Below are positions 43,079 to 52,363 of a DNA stretch of 64,000 nt, one piece after another. The notes beneath the pieces were generated by a model. It was not told where the DNA came from. It saw only the letters and a list, made by a program, of their open reading frames with translations, and did not search any database. The position numbers and the translations under genes are program-made. Position 1 is the first letter of the stretch. Every line of letters starts with the position of its first letter. Where the stretch lies: positions 186,001-250,000 of the forward strand of contig JBMYVY010000001.1 in NCBI GenBank assembly GCA_049606855.1. Direction: 5' to 3'. This DNA comes from JBELHR01 sp049606855. GTDB taxonomy: Bacteria > Bacteroidota > Bacteroidia > Flavobacteriales > Flavobacteriaceae.

Positions 43079-44172
43079 AGCATTTCTTTGGTAGAAGGAA
43101 GAATCATTTTTTCAGCATCTCTTTTAACTGCCATTTTCAAGGCTTTTGCAAAACTTTTGAAAATTGCTTCAATTTTATGATGCTCATTGTTTCCTTCTGC
43201 TTTAATATTTAAATTGCAACGGGCTCCATCTGAAAACGATTTAAACGCATGGAAAAACATCTCCGTTGGCATTTTTCCTATATATTCTCTTTTAAAATCA
43301 GCTTCCCAAACCAACCAATTTCTTCCGCCAAAGTCTATAGCTACTTGAGCCAGACAATCATCCATGGGTAAACAAAACCCATAACGTTCTATGCCTAATT
43401 TTCCTCCTAGAGCCTCGTTAAAAGCCTCACCAAGGCAAATCATGGTATCTTCAATAGTATGATGCTCATCAACCTCGAGATCACCTTTTACTTTTAGATC
43501 AATATCGATAAGGCCATGACGAGAGATTTGATCAAGCATGTGGTCAAAAAATGCAATCCCAGTATCGATAGTAGACTTTCCTTTCCCATCGAGATTTAGA
43601 CTTAAATCAATCTTAGTTTCAGCAGTATTCCGTGTAAGTTGTATTTTTCTTTCTTCTCCTGCCAAAAAATCATATATCTCCTTCCAAGACTGCGTGGTTA
43701 AATCACTCAGTTCATCGTCCTTTTCTGAGATAAGTATTGCTTTCGTATTCAAATTTTTTGCAAGCATCATATCAGACTGACGATCCCCAATTACAAAAGA
43801 ATTTTTTAAATCATATTCCCGGTTATTCAAGTACTTTTTCAACATTCCTGTTCGAGGTTTTCGATTCTCTGATTGATCCTCTTCAAAGGAATCATCTATA
43901 AATACTTCATCAAAAACGACTCCTTCATTCTCGAAGGCTTTGATAATCTTGTTTTGCGCAGGCCAAAATGTTTCCTCAGGAAAACTCTTAGTACCTAACC
44001 CGTCTTGATTCGTAACCATTACCAACTCATAAGAGTTTAGTGATGATATTTTTGCTAAATATTGAAATACTCCAGGATAAAACTCTAATTTTTCTAGACT
44101 GTCTAATTGATAATCTACTGGCGGTTCGATTACTAAGGTCCCGTCTCTATCTATAAATAGTACTTTTTTCAT
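43075..44172 (-). CDS. hisB: Bifunctional histidinol-phosphatase / imidazoleglycerol-phosphate dehydratase
   Basis: Start placed at ATG 44172 (MKKVLFIDRDGTLVIEPP), giving 365 residues. The N-terminal HAD phosphatase (~1-165) has DRDGT, while the C-terminal dehydratase (~175-365) has the metal-binding DEHHTIEDT and a second EHHKIE segment. The fused form is the enterobacterial type, also known in Bacteroidota. Steps 7 and 9 of the pathway. Four-base overlap with hisC. Confidence 0.95.
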   Translation of the reverse strand: MKKVLFIDRDGTLVIEPPVDYQLDSLEKLEFYPGVFQYLAKISSLNSYELVMVTNQDGLGTKSFPEETFWPAQNKIIKAFENEGVVFDEVFIDDSFEEDQSENRKPRTGMLKKYLNNREYDLKNSFVIGDRQSDMMLAKNLNTKAILISEKDDELSDLTTQSWKEIYDFLAGEERKIQLTRNTAETKIDLSLNLDGKGKSTIDTGIAFFDHMLDQISRHGLIDIDLKVKGDLEVDEHHTIEDTMICLGEAFNEALGGKLGIERYGFCLPMDDCLAQVAIDFGGRNWLVWEADFKREYIGKMPTEMFFHAFKSFSDGARCNLNIKAEGNNEHHKIEAIFKSFAKALKMAVKRDAEKMILPSTKEML

Positions 44173-45200
44173 GATAATAACTGTTTCAAATAGGTTAGAA
44201 AGGCTTTGTTCTGAGATTTTTTCCCAATACTTACGCGCAAACATCCCTCACATCCTTCTATGGAAGATCGATCGCGGATAACCACACCCTTTTTAATTAA
44301 TTCATCGTATATATACTTTGGCTTATCTATCTCAAAAAGAATAAAGTTAGCTTGACTCGGATAGACCTTTTTAATTCCGTCAATTTGTTCCAGTTCATCA
44401 AGCAACCATGTCCGTTGTTTTTTTATTTTATTGATTCGTTTAGATATTCGCTTGGAATTACTCAACTCAGTTAGGGCAACCTTTTGTGATAAACTATTTA
44501 CGTTATATGGAGGTTTAATGCTATTGAGGATTTTAATAATTTCTTTCTGAGCATAAGCCATTCCAATGCGTAACCCAGCCATTCCATAGGCCTTTGATAA
44601 AGTCTGAACAACAATGATATTTGGATATCTATCGATATAAATAGATAGGGATTCCTGATCTGAGAAATTAATATATGCTTCATCTACCACAATAATCCCA
44701 TCAAAACTATTAGCTAAATCAAGCATATCTGCTAAATTCAAATTATTTCCGCTAGGATTATTTGGACTGCAAAGCACAATCATTTTAACATTGGGATTCA
44801 AAGCTTTTTTCAGCAGACTCATATCTAATTGAAAATCCGAATTTAGTTTCCAATAATTAACCTTGATATTAGAAATATCAGCCAAAACTTTATACATGCC
44901 ATAGCTAGGACTTATACTCAAAATTTCATCTTTACCAGGCTCTAAAAAGGCCCTGTACAACAGATCTAAGATTTCATCGGAACCATTTCCAATCAAAATT
45001 TGACTAGGCTGCCAGGATTTTAATTGACCTATGCGTTCTTTTAATTCCCATTGATAAGGGTCAGGATACCGATTGAAATCTGATTCAAATGGACTTTCAT
45101 TTGCATCTAGAAATATTTCGTCACCCAATTCCCCAAATTCATCCCTAGCAGAAGAATATGGACTCATCCCTACAAGATGTTTGCGAACTAATTCTATCAT
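44169..45200 (-). CDS. hisC: Histidinol-phosphate aminotransferase
   Basis: 343 residues, fold-type I PLP aminotransferase. The PLP lysine is in QTLSKAYGMAGLRIG; IGNGSDEILDLLYRAF and CSPNNPSGN are the cofactor-binding segments. Overlaps hisD and hisB by four bases each. Confidence 0.95.
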   Translation of the reverse strand: MIELVRKHLVGMSPYSSARDEFGELGDEIFLDANESPFESDFNRYPDPYQWELKERIGQLKSWQPSQILIGNGSDEILDLLYRAFLEPGKDEILSISPSYGMYKVLADISNIKVNYWKLNSDFQLDMSLLKKALNPNVKMIVLCSPNNPSGNNLNLADMLDLANSFDGIIVVDEAYINFSDQESLSIYIDRYPNIIVVQTLSKAYGMAGLRIGMAYAQKEIIKILNSIKPPYNVNSLSQKVALTELSNSKRISKRINKIKKQRTWLLDELEQIDGIKKVYPSQANFILFEIDKPKYIYDELIKKGVVIRDRSSIEGCEGCLRVSIGKKSQNKAFLTYLKQLLS

Positions 45201-46471
45201 AACTCTTCCTTTTTAAGTCGAATACTTACCGCATTTGCGTGGGCATCAAGCCCCTCTGCAGTAGCCATAAGCTCTACGGTTTTTGCGATTTTCTCTAAAC
45301 CTTCCCTTGTCAGTGCTTGAAAACTAATTGAAGTTTGAAAACTCGATAATTCTACACCTGAATGTGCCTTTGCAAATCCGTTGGTCGGTAAAGTGTGATT
45401 GGTCCCTGAAGCATAATCTCCCGCACTCTCTGGGCTGTATGGTCCAAGAAAAACAGATCCTGCACAAGTTATTCTACTAATTATAGGTTGATAATCCTTA
45501 AAATTTACGATAAGGTGTTCTGGGCCATATTGATTTGAAAAGTCAATAAGATCATCAAGTTTATCAAAATATATAAGTCGAGCATTTTCAAGAGCTCTTT
45601 CGGTAATACTTGAACGAGTCAGTGATTTTTGTTGATCCTTTAACTCCAGTTCTACCTCCTTGATAAGACTTTTTGAGTTGGTCAGCATAATTACTTGGGA
45701 GTCGCCACCGTGCTCCGCTTGTGATAGTAAGTCGGAGGCGATAAAATCTGCCTGTGCATATTGATCTGCCATTACCAAAACCTCAGAGGGTCCTGCCGGC
45801 ATATCTATAGCGACACCTTCTTGCAAAGCAAATTGTTTAGCTGCAGTAACATACTGATTTCCTGGTCCAAAAATTTTGTCAACTTTTGGTATCTCTACTG
45901 AGCCGTATGTCATTGCTGCAATGGCCTGCATTCCCCCTATTTGAAATACTTGGTCTAGACCCAATATTTTTGCACAATACAAAATTGTAGGATGAATTGG
46001 TCCAGGGGAACATAAAACAATTTGATTACAACCGGCTATCTTTGCTGGTATTCCAAGCATCAAAACAGTCGAGAATAAGGGGGCAGAACCGCCAGGAATA
46101 TACAAACCTACTCGATCAATAGGACGTTGCTCTTGCCAGCATTCAATTCCTTGGGAAATATTTACTTTTTTCACCGGCCTCTTTTGAGCCAAGTGAAATT
46201 TTTCAATATTTTGAGCCGCCTGTTTTATCGCGAACTTTAAATCATCTTCAATTATATCGCTTGATGCGTCAATTTGTTTTTGGCTGACCTTAAAAGTCTC
46301 TTGTTCAAATCCATCAAACATTCTAGCATACTTAGACAAAGCTACATCGCTATTACGTTTTATATCGTCAAAAACTGATTTTACCGTTTCAGATAATTGA
46401 GCTTTTCTCAACTTTGGACGTTCTATCAATTCCGTCCATTCCGATTTTTGTGGTTCAAAACTTATTCTCAT
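45197..46471 (-). CDS. hisD: Histidinol dehydrogenase
   Basis: 424 residues, zinc enzyme that oxidises histidinol to histidine in two NAD-linked steps. VGLYIPGGSAPLFSTVLM, DMPAGPSEVLVMAD, SQAEHGGDSQ with Gln/His zinc ligands, and the C-terminal GDYASGTNHTLPT. ATGA overlaps with hisG and hisC. Confidence 0.95.
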   Translation of the reverse strand: MRISFEPQKSEWTELIERPKLRKAQLSETVKSVFDDIKRNSDVALSKYARMFDGFEQETFKVSQKQIDASSDIIEDDLKFAIKQAAQNIEKFHLAQKRPVKKVNISQGIECWQEQRPIDRVGLYIPGGSAPLFSTVLMLGIPAKIAGCNQIVLCSPGPIHPTILYCAKILGLDQVFQIGGMQAIAAMTYGSVEIPKVDKIFGPGNQYVTAAKQFALQEGVAIDMPAGPSEVLVMADQYAQADFIASDLLSQAEHGGDSQVIMLTNSKSLIKEVELELKDQQKSLTRSSITERALENARLIYFDKLDDLIDFSNQYGPEHLIVNFKDYQPIISRITCAGSVFLGPYSPESAGDYASGTNHTLPTNGFAKAHSGVELSSFQTSISFQALTREGLEKIAKTVELMATAEGLDAHANAVSIRLKKEEL

Positions 46472-47328
46472 AATACCATTTTTTCTACTGGAAGAACTAA
46501 AATATCCTCAGCTCCTGCATTTTTTAATTGATCAATAACCTCCCAAAATTTATCTCTATCGATTACACTGTGTAAGGATGACCATCCATCTATGGCTAAG
46601 GGTAAAATTGTTGGAGATTTTAGTACAGGAAGGATTTTTGTGATTTCTTCTATACATGGATTGGGTACATTCATCAAAATATATTTAGAATTCCTCGCTC
46701 TTAACACGGCTTCAATCCTAAAAGTCAATTGATTCAAAATAGACTCTTTTTCTTGAGTTAAACTTGAAGATTTAACGAGACAGGCCTCTGATTTAAGCAT
46801 GATATAAACCTCCTCTAAACCATTTTTAAACAAAGTGGATCCAGATGAGACCAAATCACATATTCCATCCGCCAACCCAATATTTGGAGCTATTTCAACA
46901 GAGCCTGAGATTTTATGCAATTCAGCAGAAATCCCTTCTTTTTTTAAGAATCCCTTTAAGGTGTTCGGGTATGAAGTTGCTATACGCTTTCCTTCAAAAT
47001 ATTGCAAACCATCAGCCTTTGCCGATTTAGGTACAGCAAGAGATAATCTACATTTTGAGAATCCAAGTTTTTTTAATTTAATAACGTCCTTTCCCTTTTC
47101 AATAAGTGTATTTTCACCTACAATAGCAAGATCTGCAACACCATCCTCTACATATTGAGGGATATCTGAATTTCTAAGATATAATACTTCAATTGGGAAA
47201 TTACGGGCTTCAGCCTTAAGCTGATCTTTACCGTTGTCAATAGAGATACCACATTCCTTAAGGAGTTTTAAGGAATCTTCTCGGAGTCTCCCTGATTTTT
47301 GAATGGCAATTTTAATTTTTGTGTTCAT
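46468..47328 (-). CDS. hisG: ATP phosphoribosyltransferase, long form
   Basis: 286 residues, so the long HisG with a C-terminal ACT-like regulatory domain that binds histidine and needs no HisZ. N-terminal KIAIQKSGRLREDSLKLLKECG and the PRPP-binding LADGICDLVSSGSTL are clear. First enzyme and first gene of the operon, directly behind the attenuator, so it is under both feedback and attenuation control. Confidence 0.95.
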   Translation of the reverse strand: MNTKIKIAIQKSGRLREDSLKLLKECGISIDNGKDQLKAEARNFPIEVLYLRNSDIPQYVEDGVADLAIVGENTLIEKGKDVIKLKKLGFSKCRLSLAVPKSAKADGLQYFEGKRIATSYPNTLKGFLKKEGISAELHKISGSVEIAPNIGLADGICDLVSSGSTLFKNGLEEVYIMLKSEACLVKSSSLTQEKESILNQLTFRIEAVLRARNSKYILMNVPNPCIEEITKILPVLKSPTILPLAIDGWSSLHSVIDRDKFWEVIDQLKNAGAEDILVLPVEKMVL

Positions 47329-47384
47329 GAGATTTTTTCGTTTGTTGAGCAGTCAAACTATATAAATCTCTTGCCGTAAAAAAC

Positions 47385-47463
47385 AAAAAACCCGTTTGAC
47401 TTACTCAAACGGGTTCTTGATTTTTATGTTTCAATAATACATAGCATCAACTTATCGCTTGAG
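47385..47463 (-). promoter_or_regulatory. his attenuator: terminator and competing antiterminator
   Basis: The terminator is an 11-bp stem AACCCGTTTGA / TCAAACGGGTT (47405-47415 with 47389-47399), loop GTAAG, followed by six T. The leader segment CTCAAGCG (47456-47463), which encodes Leu-Lys-Arg right after the His codons, can pair over eight bases (one G-U) with CGTTTGAG (47404-47411) in the terminator's 5' arm. A ribosome stalled on His codons leaves CTCAAGCG free and the antiterminator forms; one that reaches the stop at 47452 covers it and the terminator forms. The remaining bases to hisG hold no other signal. Confidence 0.85.
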
Positions 47464-47493
47464 AGCAAATAAATGATGATGATGATGTAACAT
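47452..47493 (-). CDS. Histidine-rich leader peptide (hisL-like)
   Basis: Thirteen codons, MLHHHHHLFALKR, with five consecutive CAT codons (47473-47487), between typA and hisG. A 7/8 match to the -7 box, TATGTTTA at 47499-47506 (minus), would start the mRNA within a base or two of this ATG. Classic sensor of charged histidine tRNA for the attenuator just downstream. Confidence 0.9.
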   Translation of the reverse strand: MLHHHHHLFALKR

Positions 47494-47557
47494 TGAAATA
47501 AACATACTGGTTTTTCGTTTTGTTAGGGTAAATGTATAAAAAATATTCTAACTAGAA

Positions 47558-49327
47558 CTATTTGAAATTAATTTTTCTCATTCTTAAACTTTCTGGAGTA
47601 ACCTCTAGGTATTCATCAGGTCTAATGTATTCCATACACTCTTCCAAAGAGAAATCTACTTTCGGAGCAATCTTCACACTATCATCATTACCAGATGAAC
47701 GAACGTTTGTCAACTTTTTACCTTTAATAAGGTTTACAGCCATGTCATCACTTTTAGAGTTCTCCCCTACTACTTGACCTTTATAAATTTCTTGGTTTGG
47801 ATCAATAAAGAAACGACCTCTATCTTGTAAACGGTCAATAGCATAAGCAGTAGCTTTACCGGTTTCGGAAGAAACTATTGCCCCCTTTAATTCATCATTA
47901 AAATCACCTTTCACCGGAGCGTACTCAGAAAAGCGGTGATTGATAATTGCTTGTCCAGCAGTGGCGGTTAAAATTCTATTTCTTAAACCTATAAGTCCTC
48001 TTGATGGAATGGTAAATTCTAAGTGTTGTAAATCACCTTTTGGCTCCATGACCATAAGATCACCTTTACGCAAAGAAACTAAGTTTACTGCTTTAGAAGC
48101 AACGTCTTCAGGAACATCAATCGACAATGTTTCCATTGGCTCACATTTCTTTCCATCAATTTCTTTAATAATTACTTGAGGACGCCCTACTTGTAATTCA
48201 TAACCTTCACGACGCATGGTTTCAATAAGTACCGATAAATGCAATACTCCGCGTCCAAATACATTAAATTTATCTTCAGAGTCGGTAGTTTCGACTCTTA
48301 ACGCTAAATTCTTTTCTAATTCTTTAAATAAACGATCTCTCAGGTGTCTAGAAGTAACAAATTTACCTTCTTTCCCGAAAAATGGAGAATTGTTAATGGT
48401 AAACAACATACTCATTGTCGGTTGGTCGATCTCTGTTCTTGGCAATGCCTCAGGATTCTCTAAATCGGCTATAGTATCTCCAATTTCAAATCCCTCAATT
48501 CCTGTAATGGCACAAATATCTCCACAGCGTACTTTATCAACTTGAACTTTACCCATTCCTTCAAAAACGTGTAATTCTTTAATTCTCACTTTTTTGAAAC
48601 TTCCGTCAGCCTTACATAACATGTAATCTTTAGCAACTTCCAAATCTCCACGAAAAATACGACCAATAGCAATTCTTCCAGTAAATGAAGAAAAGTCTAA
48701 AGATGTAATCTGCATTTGAGGAGTTCCTTCAACATATGGAGATTCAGGAATAGATTCTAAAACAGCATCCAACAAGGGAACGATATTATCTGTTTGATTC
48801 CTCCAATCTGTACTCATCCAATTATTCTTCGCTGAACCGTAAATTGTTGTAAAGTCTAATTGCCCCTCGTTAGCATCTAAGGCAAACATTAAGTCAAAAA
48901 CCTTCTCATGAACGATGTCTGGAGTACAATTCTCTTTATCAACTTTATTAACAACTACAATTGGTGTTAATCCCAGTTCCAATGCCTTTCCTAAAACAAA
49001 ACGTGTCTGAGGCATAGGTCCTTCAAAAGCATCCACTAAAAGTAAAACTCCATCAGCCATTTTCAATACTCGCTCTACCTCTCCACCGAAATCGGCGTGA
49101 CCCGGTGTATCAATTACATTGATCTTTGTTCCTTTATAATTTACAGATACATTCTTAGACAAAATCGTAATACCGCGTTCGCGTTCCAAGTCATTATTAT
49201 CTAATAATAAGTCGGTTCTTTCTTTTCGGTCATCCAAAATTTTGGCTTGATCAATAATCTTATCAACCAATGTGGTTTTACCGTGGTCAACGTGTGCGAT
49301 AATCGCGATATTTCTAATAGATTGCAT
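47558..49327 (-). CDS. typA: Translational GTPase TypA/BipA
   Basis: 589 residues, slightly shorter than the ~600 usual. G1 AHVDHGKTTL (~12-21), G2 RGITI, G3 DTPGHADFGGEVER and G4 NKVDK mark the GTPase domain. EF-G-like domains II, III and V follow, then the TypA-specific C-terminus (GLIGLRNRILTATAG...). Binds ribosomes and helps 50S assembly and stress adaptation. A -7 box TACATTTG (49347-49354, minus) is 20 bases upstream. Confidence 0.96.
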   Translation of the reverse strand: MQSIRNIAIIAHVDHGKTTLVDKIIDQAKILDDRKERTDLLLDNNDLERERGITILSKNVSVNYKGTKINVIDTPGHADFGGEVERVLKMADGVLLLVDAFEGPMPQTRFVLGKALELGLTPIVVVNKVDKENCTPDIVHEKVFDLMFALDANEGQLDFTTIYGSAKNNWMSTDWRNQTDNIVPLLDAVLESIPESPYVEGTPQMQITSLDFSSFTGRIAIGRIFRGDLEVAKDYMLCKADGSFKKVRIKELHVFEGMGKVQVDKVRCGDICAITGIEGFEIGDTIADLENPEALPRTEIDQPTMSMLFTINNSPFFGKEGKFVTSRHLRDRLFKELEKNLALRVETTDSEDKFNVFGRGVLHLSVLIETMRREGYELQVGRPQVIIKEIDGKKCEPMETLSIDVPEDVASKAVNLVSLRKGDLMVMEPKGDLQHLEFTIPSRGLIGLRNRILTATAGQAIINHRFSEYAPVKGDFNDELKGAIVSSETGKATAYAIDRLQDRGRFFIDPNQEIYKGQVVGENSKSDDMAVNLIKGKKLTNVRSSGNDDSVKIAPKVDFSLEECMEYIRPDEYLEVTPESLRMRKINFK

Positions 49328-49346
49328 ATTCCTTATTTTAAGCGTG

Positions 49347-49354
49347 CAAATGTA
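49347..49354 (-). promoter_or_regulatory. Candidate -7 element for typA
   Basis: TACATTTG on the minus strand, 20 bases before the ATG; -33 TTTG not seen. Confidence 0.4.
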
Positions 49355-49477
49355 AGCATATTAGTTTAAATAACTTCATCTCATAAGTGTTTATTTACCA
49401 AGCTGTTAATTTTAGCTTCAAAGACATTAAACCCCTATCTTTAAAGGAATTATAAATTAACGAAACTCTTTAATTTT

Positions 49478-49867
49478 ATGGAACAATACAATAAATGGTA
49501 TTTTCGAATAGCGGGTCTTATAACGGCCTTGGGAGCATTGCCCTCAATGCTATTTCCAATTCAAGGTACATTGATGGTATGGGGTATAGATATTAGCTCT
49601 TTGCCCGCAATCAGTCCTTTCGTCGGACATTGGGGCGTTATGGTTTTTGGATTCGGAGTGTTATTGTATATCTCTTCTTTCAAAATAGAGCTACGCAAAC
49701 CAATCGTTTGGTACGCCATTATTGAAAAAGCCTATATGGTATCTATGGGAATATTTTATGTTATTACTGACCCTAGTATAGGTGAGCACTATTCTTTAGC
49801 AACTACCGTCGATTCTATTCTTATTTTGGGAGGGCTGATTTATTTACTGAGAACTAAAAAAAACTAG
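49478..49867 (+). CDS. Small four-helix membrane protein
   Basis: 129 residues with about four membrane segments (AGLITALGALPSMLF; VMVFGFGVLLYISSF; VWYAIIEKAYMVSMGIFYVI; SILILGGLIYLL). I do not recognise a named family; it resembles small hypothetical integral membrane proteins of Flavobacteriales. A single gene overlapping the convergent phosphoesterase by four bases. Confidence 0.65.
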   Translation: MEQYNKWYFRIAGLITALGALPSMLFPIQGTLMVWGIDISSLPAISPFVGHWGVMVFGFGVLLYISSFKIELRKPIVWYAIIEKAYMVSMGIFYVITDPSIGEHYSLATTVDSILILGGLIYLLRTKKN

Positions 49868-51102
49868 CTCAATTCAATAAGTGTGATTTCAGGCCACATT
49901 CCTACCCTACCGGGAAAACCTAAAAAGCCGAAACCTCTATTCACATAAAGCTTCTGCTCGTCTTTTTCATAAAGACCCGCCCAGTTCTTGTAAATGTATT
50001 TCACCGGTGACCACTTCCATCCAGGAATTTCAACTCCAAATTGCATTCCATGAGTATGCCCGGATAAGGTCAATTCTATAGGCATGGGATTCTCAATAAC
50101 TTTCATGGACCAATGTGTAGGATCGTGAGACATTAATATATTAAATTCTTCTGGCTGAACACCCACAAGTGCTTGATCCAAATTTCCATGTTGAGGGAAT
50201 GGAGGACGCCCCCAGTTTTCAACTCCAATAATATTTATAAATTCACCATCTTTTTGAATTTGTCGATTCTCATTATTCAATAAATCAAATCCCATCTTTT
50301 TGTGCAAGCCGAATAATTTATTCATGTTTGCTTGCTTTGCTTCATCGGATTCCCATTTCACATAATCTCCGTAATCGTGATTCCCCAAAGTTGAGAATTT
50401 ACCATATTTTGCATTTAAACTTGAAAAGAGGTCAATATATGGTTCAATTTCATCGGCCTTGTTGTTTACTAAATCTCCTGTGAATAAAATCACATCGGGA
50501 TTCAAATCATTAATCATTTTAATTCCGCGAGCAACATCTTCTTTAGAATCAAAACTTCCCGCATGTACATCTGAAATTTGAACAACCTTAAAACCAGAAA
50601 AGGCTTTAGGCAGGGAATTGTAAGTCAAGGGAATGTTTTTGATGGTATACCAATACTTTCCTTTCGTTATCCCAAAAAGCATTGATGCAAACGGAATACT
50701 TGCAAGGGCTAATCCAGATTTAACGATAAATTGTCTTCTTTCATGTAAAGGCACGGTTTTCTCTTCACTTTTAAATAATTGAGCCGCAAAGTTGTATACA
50801 TATTGAATCAACCTAACAACATCATCTATAATAAGAAAAATACCTGCTACAAGTTTAAAAATAAAGAATGCAAAGGAAAATCCCATCAATACATTTTGAG
50901 CAAATGTCGGTGATATACTTCTATCTCTGAACACGGTAAATAAAACTGCCAAACCTATATAGCCCAAAACTGCTGAGCTAATGTAAAAGATTTTGTAAGC
51001 CATTGCCCAATTGGTGTTTGAAAAACTATTTCTGGTACCAAACCATACGTAAAGATCAAGGACAAGGAATATTACGATTAGCGTCAAAATGCGTTGAGTC
51101 AT
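49864..51102 (-). CDS. Membrane-anchored metallophosphoesterase
   Basis: 412 residues. Four N-terminal membrane segments (~1-110), a cytoplasmic or periplasmic linker, then a calcineurin-like domain with the five motif blocks: QISDVHAGS, FTGDLVNN, LGNHDYGDY, MSHDPTHW and SGHTHGMQFG. Similar to YkuE/YaeI-type phosphoesterases; lipid pyrophosphate or phosphodiester substrates are possible. It follows the proline dehydrogenase gene by three bases, so they share a transcript. Confidence 0.85.
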   Translation of the reverse strand: MTQRILTLIVIFLVLDLYVWFGTRNSFSNTNWAMAYKIFYISSAVLGYIGLAVLFTVFRDRSISPTFAQNVLMGFSFAFFIFKLVAGIFLIIDDVVRLIQYVYNFAAQLFKSEEKTVPLHERRQFIVKSGLALASIPFASMLFGITKGKYWYTIKNIPLTYNSLPKAFSGFKVVQISDVHAGSFDSKEDVARGIKMINDLNPDVILFTGDLVNNKADEIEPYIDLFSSLNAKYGKFSTLGNHDYGDYVKWESDEAKQANMNKLFGLHKKMGFDLLNNENRQIQKDGEFINIIGVENWGRPPFPQHGNLDQALVGVQPEEFNILMSHDPTHWSMKVIENPMPIELTLSGHTHGMQFGVEIPGWKWSPVKYIYKNWAGLYEKDEQKLYVNRGFGFLGFPGRVGMWPEITLIELS

Positions 51103-51105
51103 ATG

Positions 51106-52269
51106 TTATTTAAGTTTTCTTCTAGTTCTTTCTTTTTTTATTAATTCCAATTCTCTGTTGGTTTGACCAGCAACAGAGGTATTTTCTTCTGCCCTTCTAA
51201 TTAAATAGGGCATAACATCTTTTACTGGACCAAATGGAACATATTTTGAAACGTTATAACCTAAATTCGCCAAATTAAAACTAATATGATCACTCATACC
51301 GTATAATTGTCCAAACCAAGCTCGTTGATCGTTAATTTTTAATTCGTATTTCTTTATCAATTCTATCATTAACAAAGAACTATTTTCATTATGGGTACCT
51401 GCATAAATACTCAAGCCTTGTTCTGCCATGTACGAAATACACGCGTTGTAGTTGTCGTCAGTAGTCTGTTTATCCTTACAAATTGGAGATTCATAACCTT
51501 TTTCCAAAGCCCTTTCTCGCTCCTTTTCCATATACGCACCGCGAACAACCTTCATTCCAATTTGGAACCCTATTTCATCGGCTCTTTCTTTTAAGCCTTT
51601 CAAATAATCCAAACGATCATGTCTATACATTTGTAGTGTATTATAAACAATGGCTTTATTCGTATTGTATTTACCCATCATTTCTTCCACTAAATCATCT
51701 GCAGCATCTTGCATCCAACTTTCCTCCGCATCAATTAACAAGGGAATATCATTTTCAAAAGCAGTTTTACAAACCAAATCAAACCTTTGAACGATTCTAT
51801 TCCATTCGTTTAACTCCGTTTCGGACAACTTTTCTCCTTCTGTCAGCTTCTGGTATAACTTAAATCGACCGAATCCAGTTGGCTTAAAAACAGCAAATGG
51901 AATAGCAGGGTTCTCTTTTGCAAAGGCAATAGTATCCAAAGTCTTTTGCATTGCATTATCAAACTCATTTTCATTTTCCTTTCCCTCCACTGAATAGTCA
52001 AGTATTGAATAAACACCTTTTTCAAAGTTCTTTTCAATATTTGGCAAACAATCTTCTTCAGTTACTCCACCACAAAAGTGATCAAAAACAGTAGCCCTAA
52101 TTAATCCTTCAACAGGTAGGTGGGCTTTAATGGCAAAATTTGTAGCTGCTGTTCCGATTTTAACCAGTTTTTCACTTTTGATCATACTAAACAAAAAGTT
52201 CGCTCGCTCTAATTGAGAATCCGTTTTAGTTGAAAAAGCAATTTCTGTATTTTGAAATATATTGTTCAT
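51106..52269 (-). CDS. Proline dehydrogenase
   Basis: Start set at ATG 52269 (MNNIFQNTEIAFSTKTDSQL), 387 residues; the ATG at 52296 sits inside the promoter -7 box. FAD-dependent barrel of the monofunctional ProDH (PutA-PRODH) type, with PFAVFKPTGFGRF, LLIDAEESWMQDAADDL, VVRGAYMEKERERA and ARRAEENTSVAGQTNRE carrying FAD and proline contacts. Oxidises proline to pyrroline-5-carboxylate; the partner dehydrogenase is elsewhere. Confidence 0.92.
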   Translation of the reverse strand: MNNIFQNTEIAFSTKTDSQLERANFLFSMIKSEKLVKIGTAATNFAIKAHLPVEGLIRATVFDHFCGGVTEEDCLPNIEKNFEKGVYSILDYSVEGKENENEFDNAMQKTLDTIAFAKENPAIPFAVFKPTGFGRFKLYQKLTEGEKLSETELNEWNRIVQRFDLVCKTAFENDIPLLIDAEESWMQDAADDLVEEMMGKYNTNKAIVYNTLQMYRHDRLDYLKGLKERADEIGFQIGMKVVRGAYMEKERERALEKGYESPICKDKQTTDDNYNACISYMAEQGLSIYAGTHNENSSLLMIELIKKYELKINDQRAWFGQLYGMSDHISFNLANLGYNVSKYVPFGPVKDVMPYLIRRAEENTSVAGQTNRELELIKKERTRRKLK

Positions 52270-52293
52270 TTTTAACGCGTTATTTAAGTCGTA

Positions 52294-52325
52294 CAAAGAT
52301 AGCTGAACAAGTTTATTATTTCAAT
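52294..52325 (-). promoter_or_regulatory. Proline dehydrogenase promoter
   Basis: Minus strand ATTG (52322-52325), 20-base spacer, TATCTTTG (52294-52301). The -7 box is exact and the -33 box is three of four. It fixes the start codon at 52269. Confidence 0.6.
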
Positions 52326-52363
52326 ATTTTAATTGTAATTTCACATTTTGGAAAACACAAAAA

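Noticed and set aside
51483..51863. 126-codon ORF antisense to proline dehydrogenase
   Set aside because: Shadow frame; the proline dehydrogenase motifs on the other strand explain the sequence.
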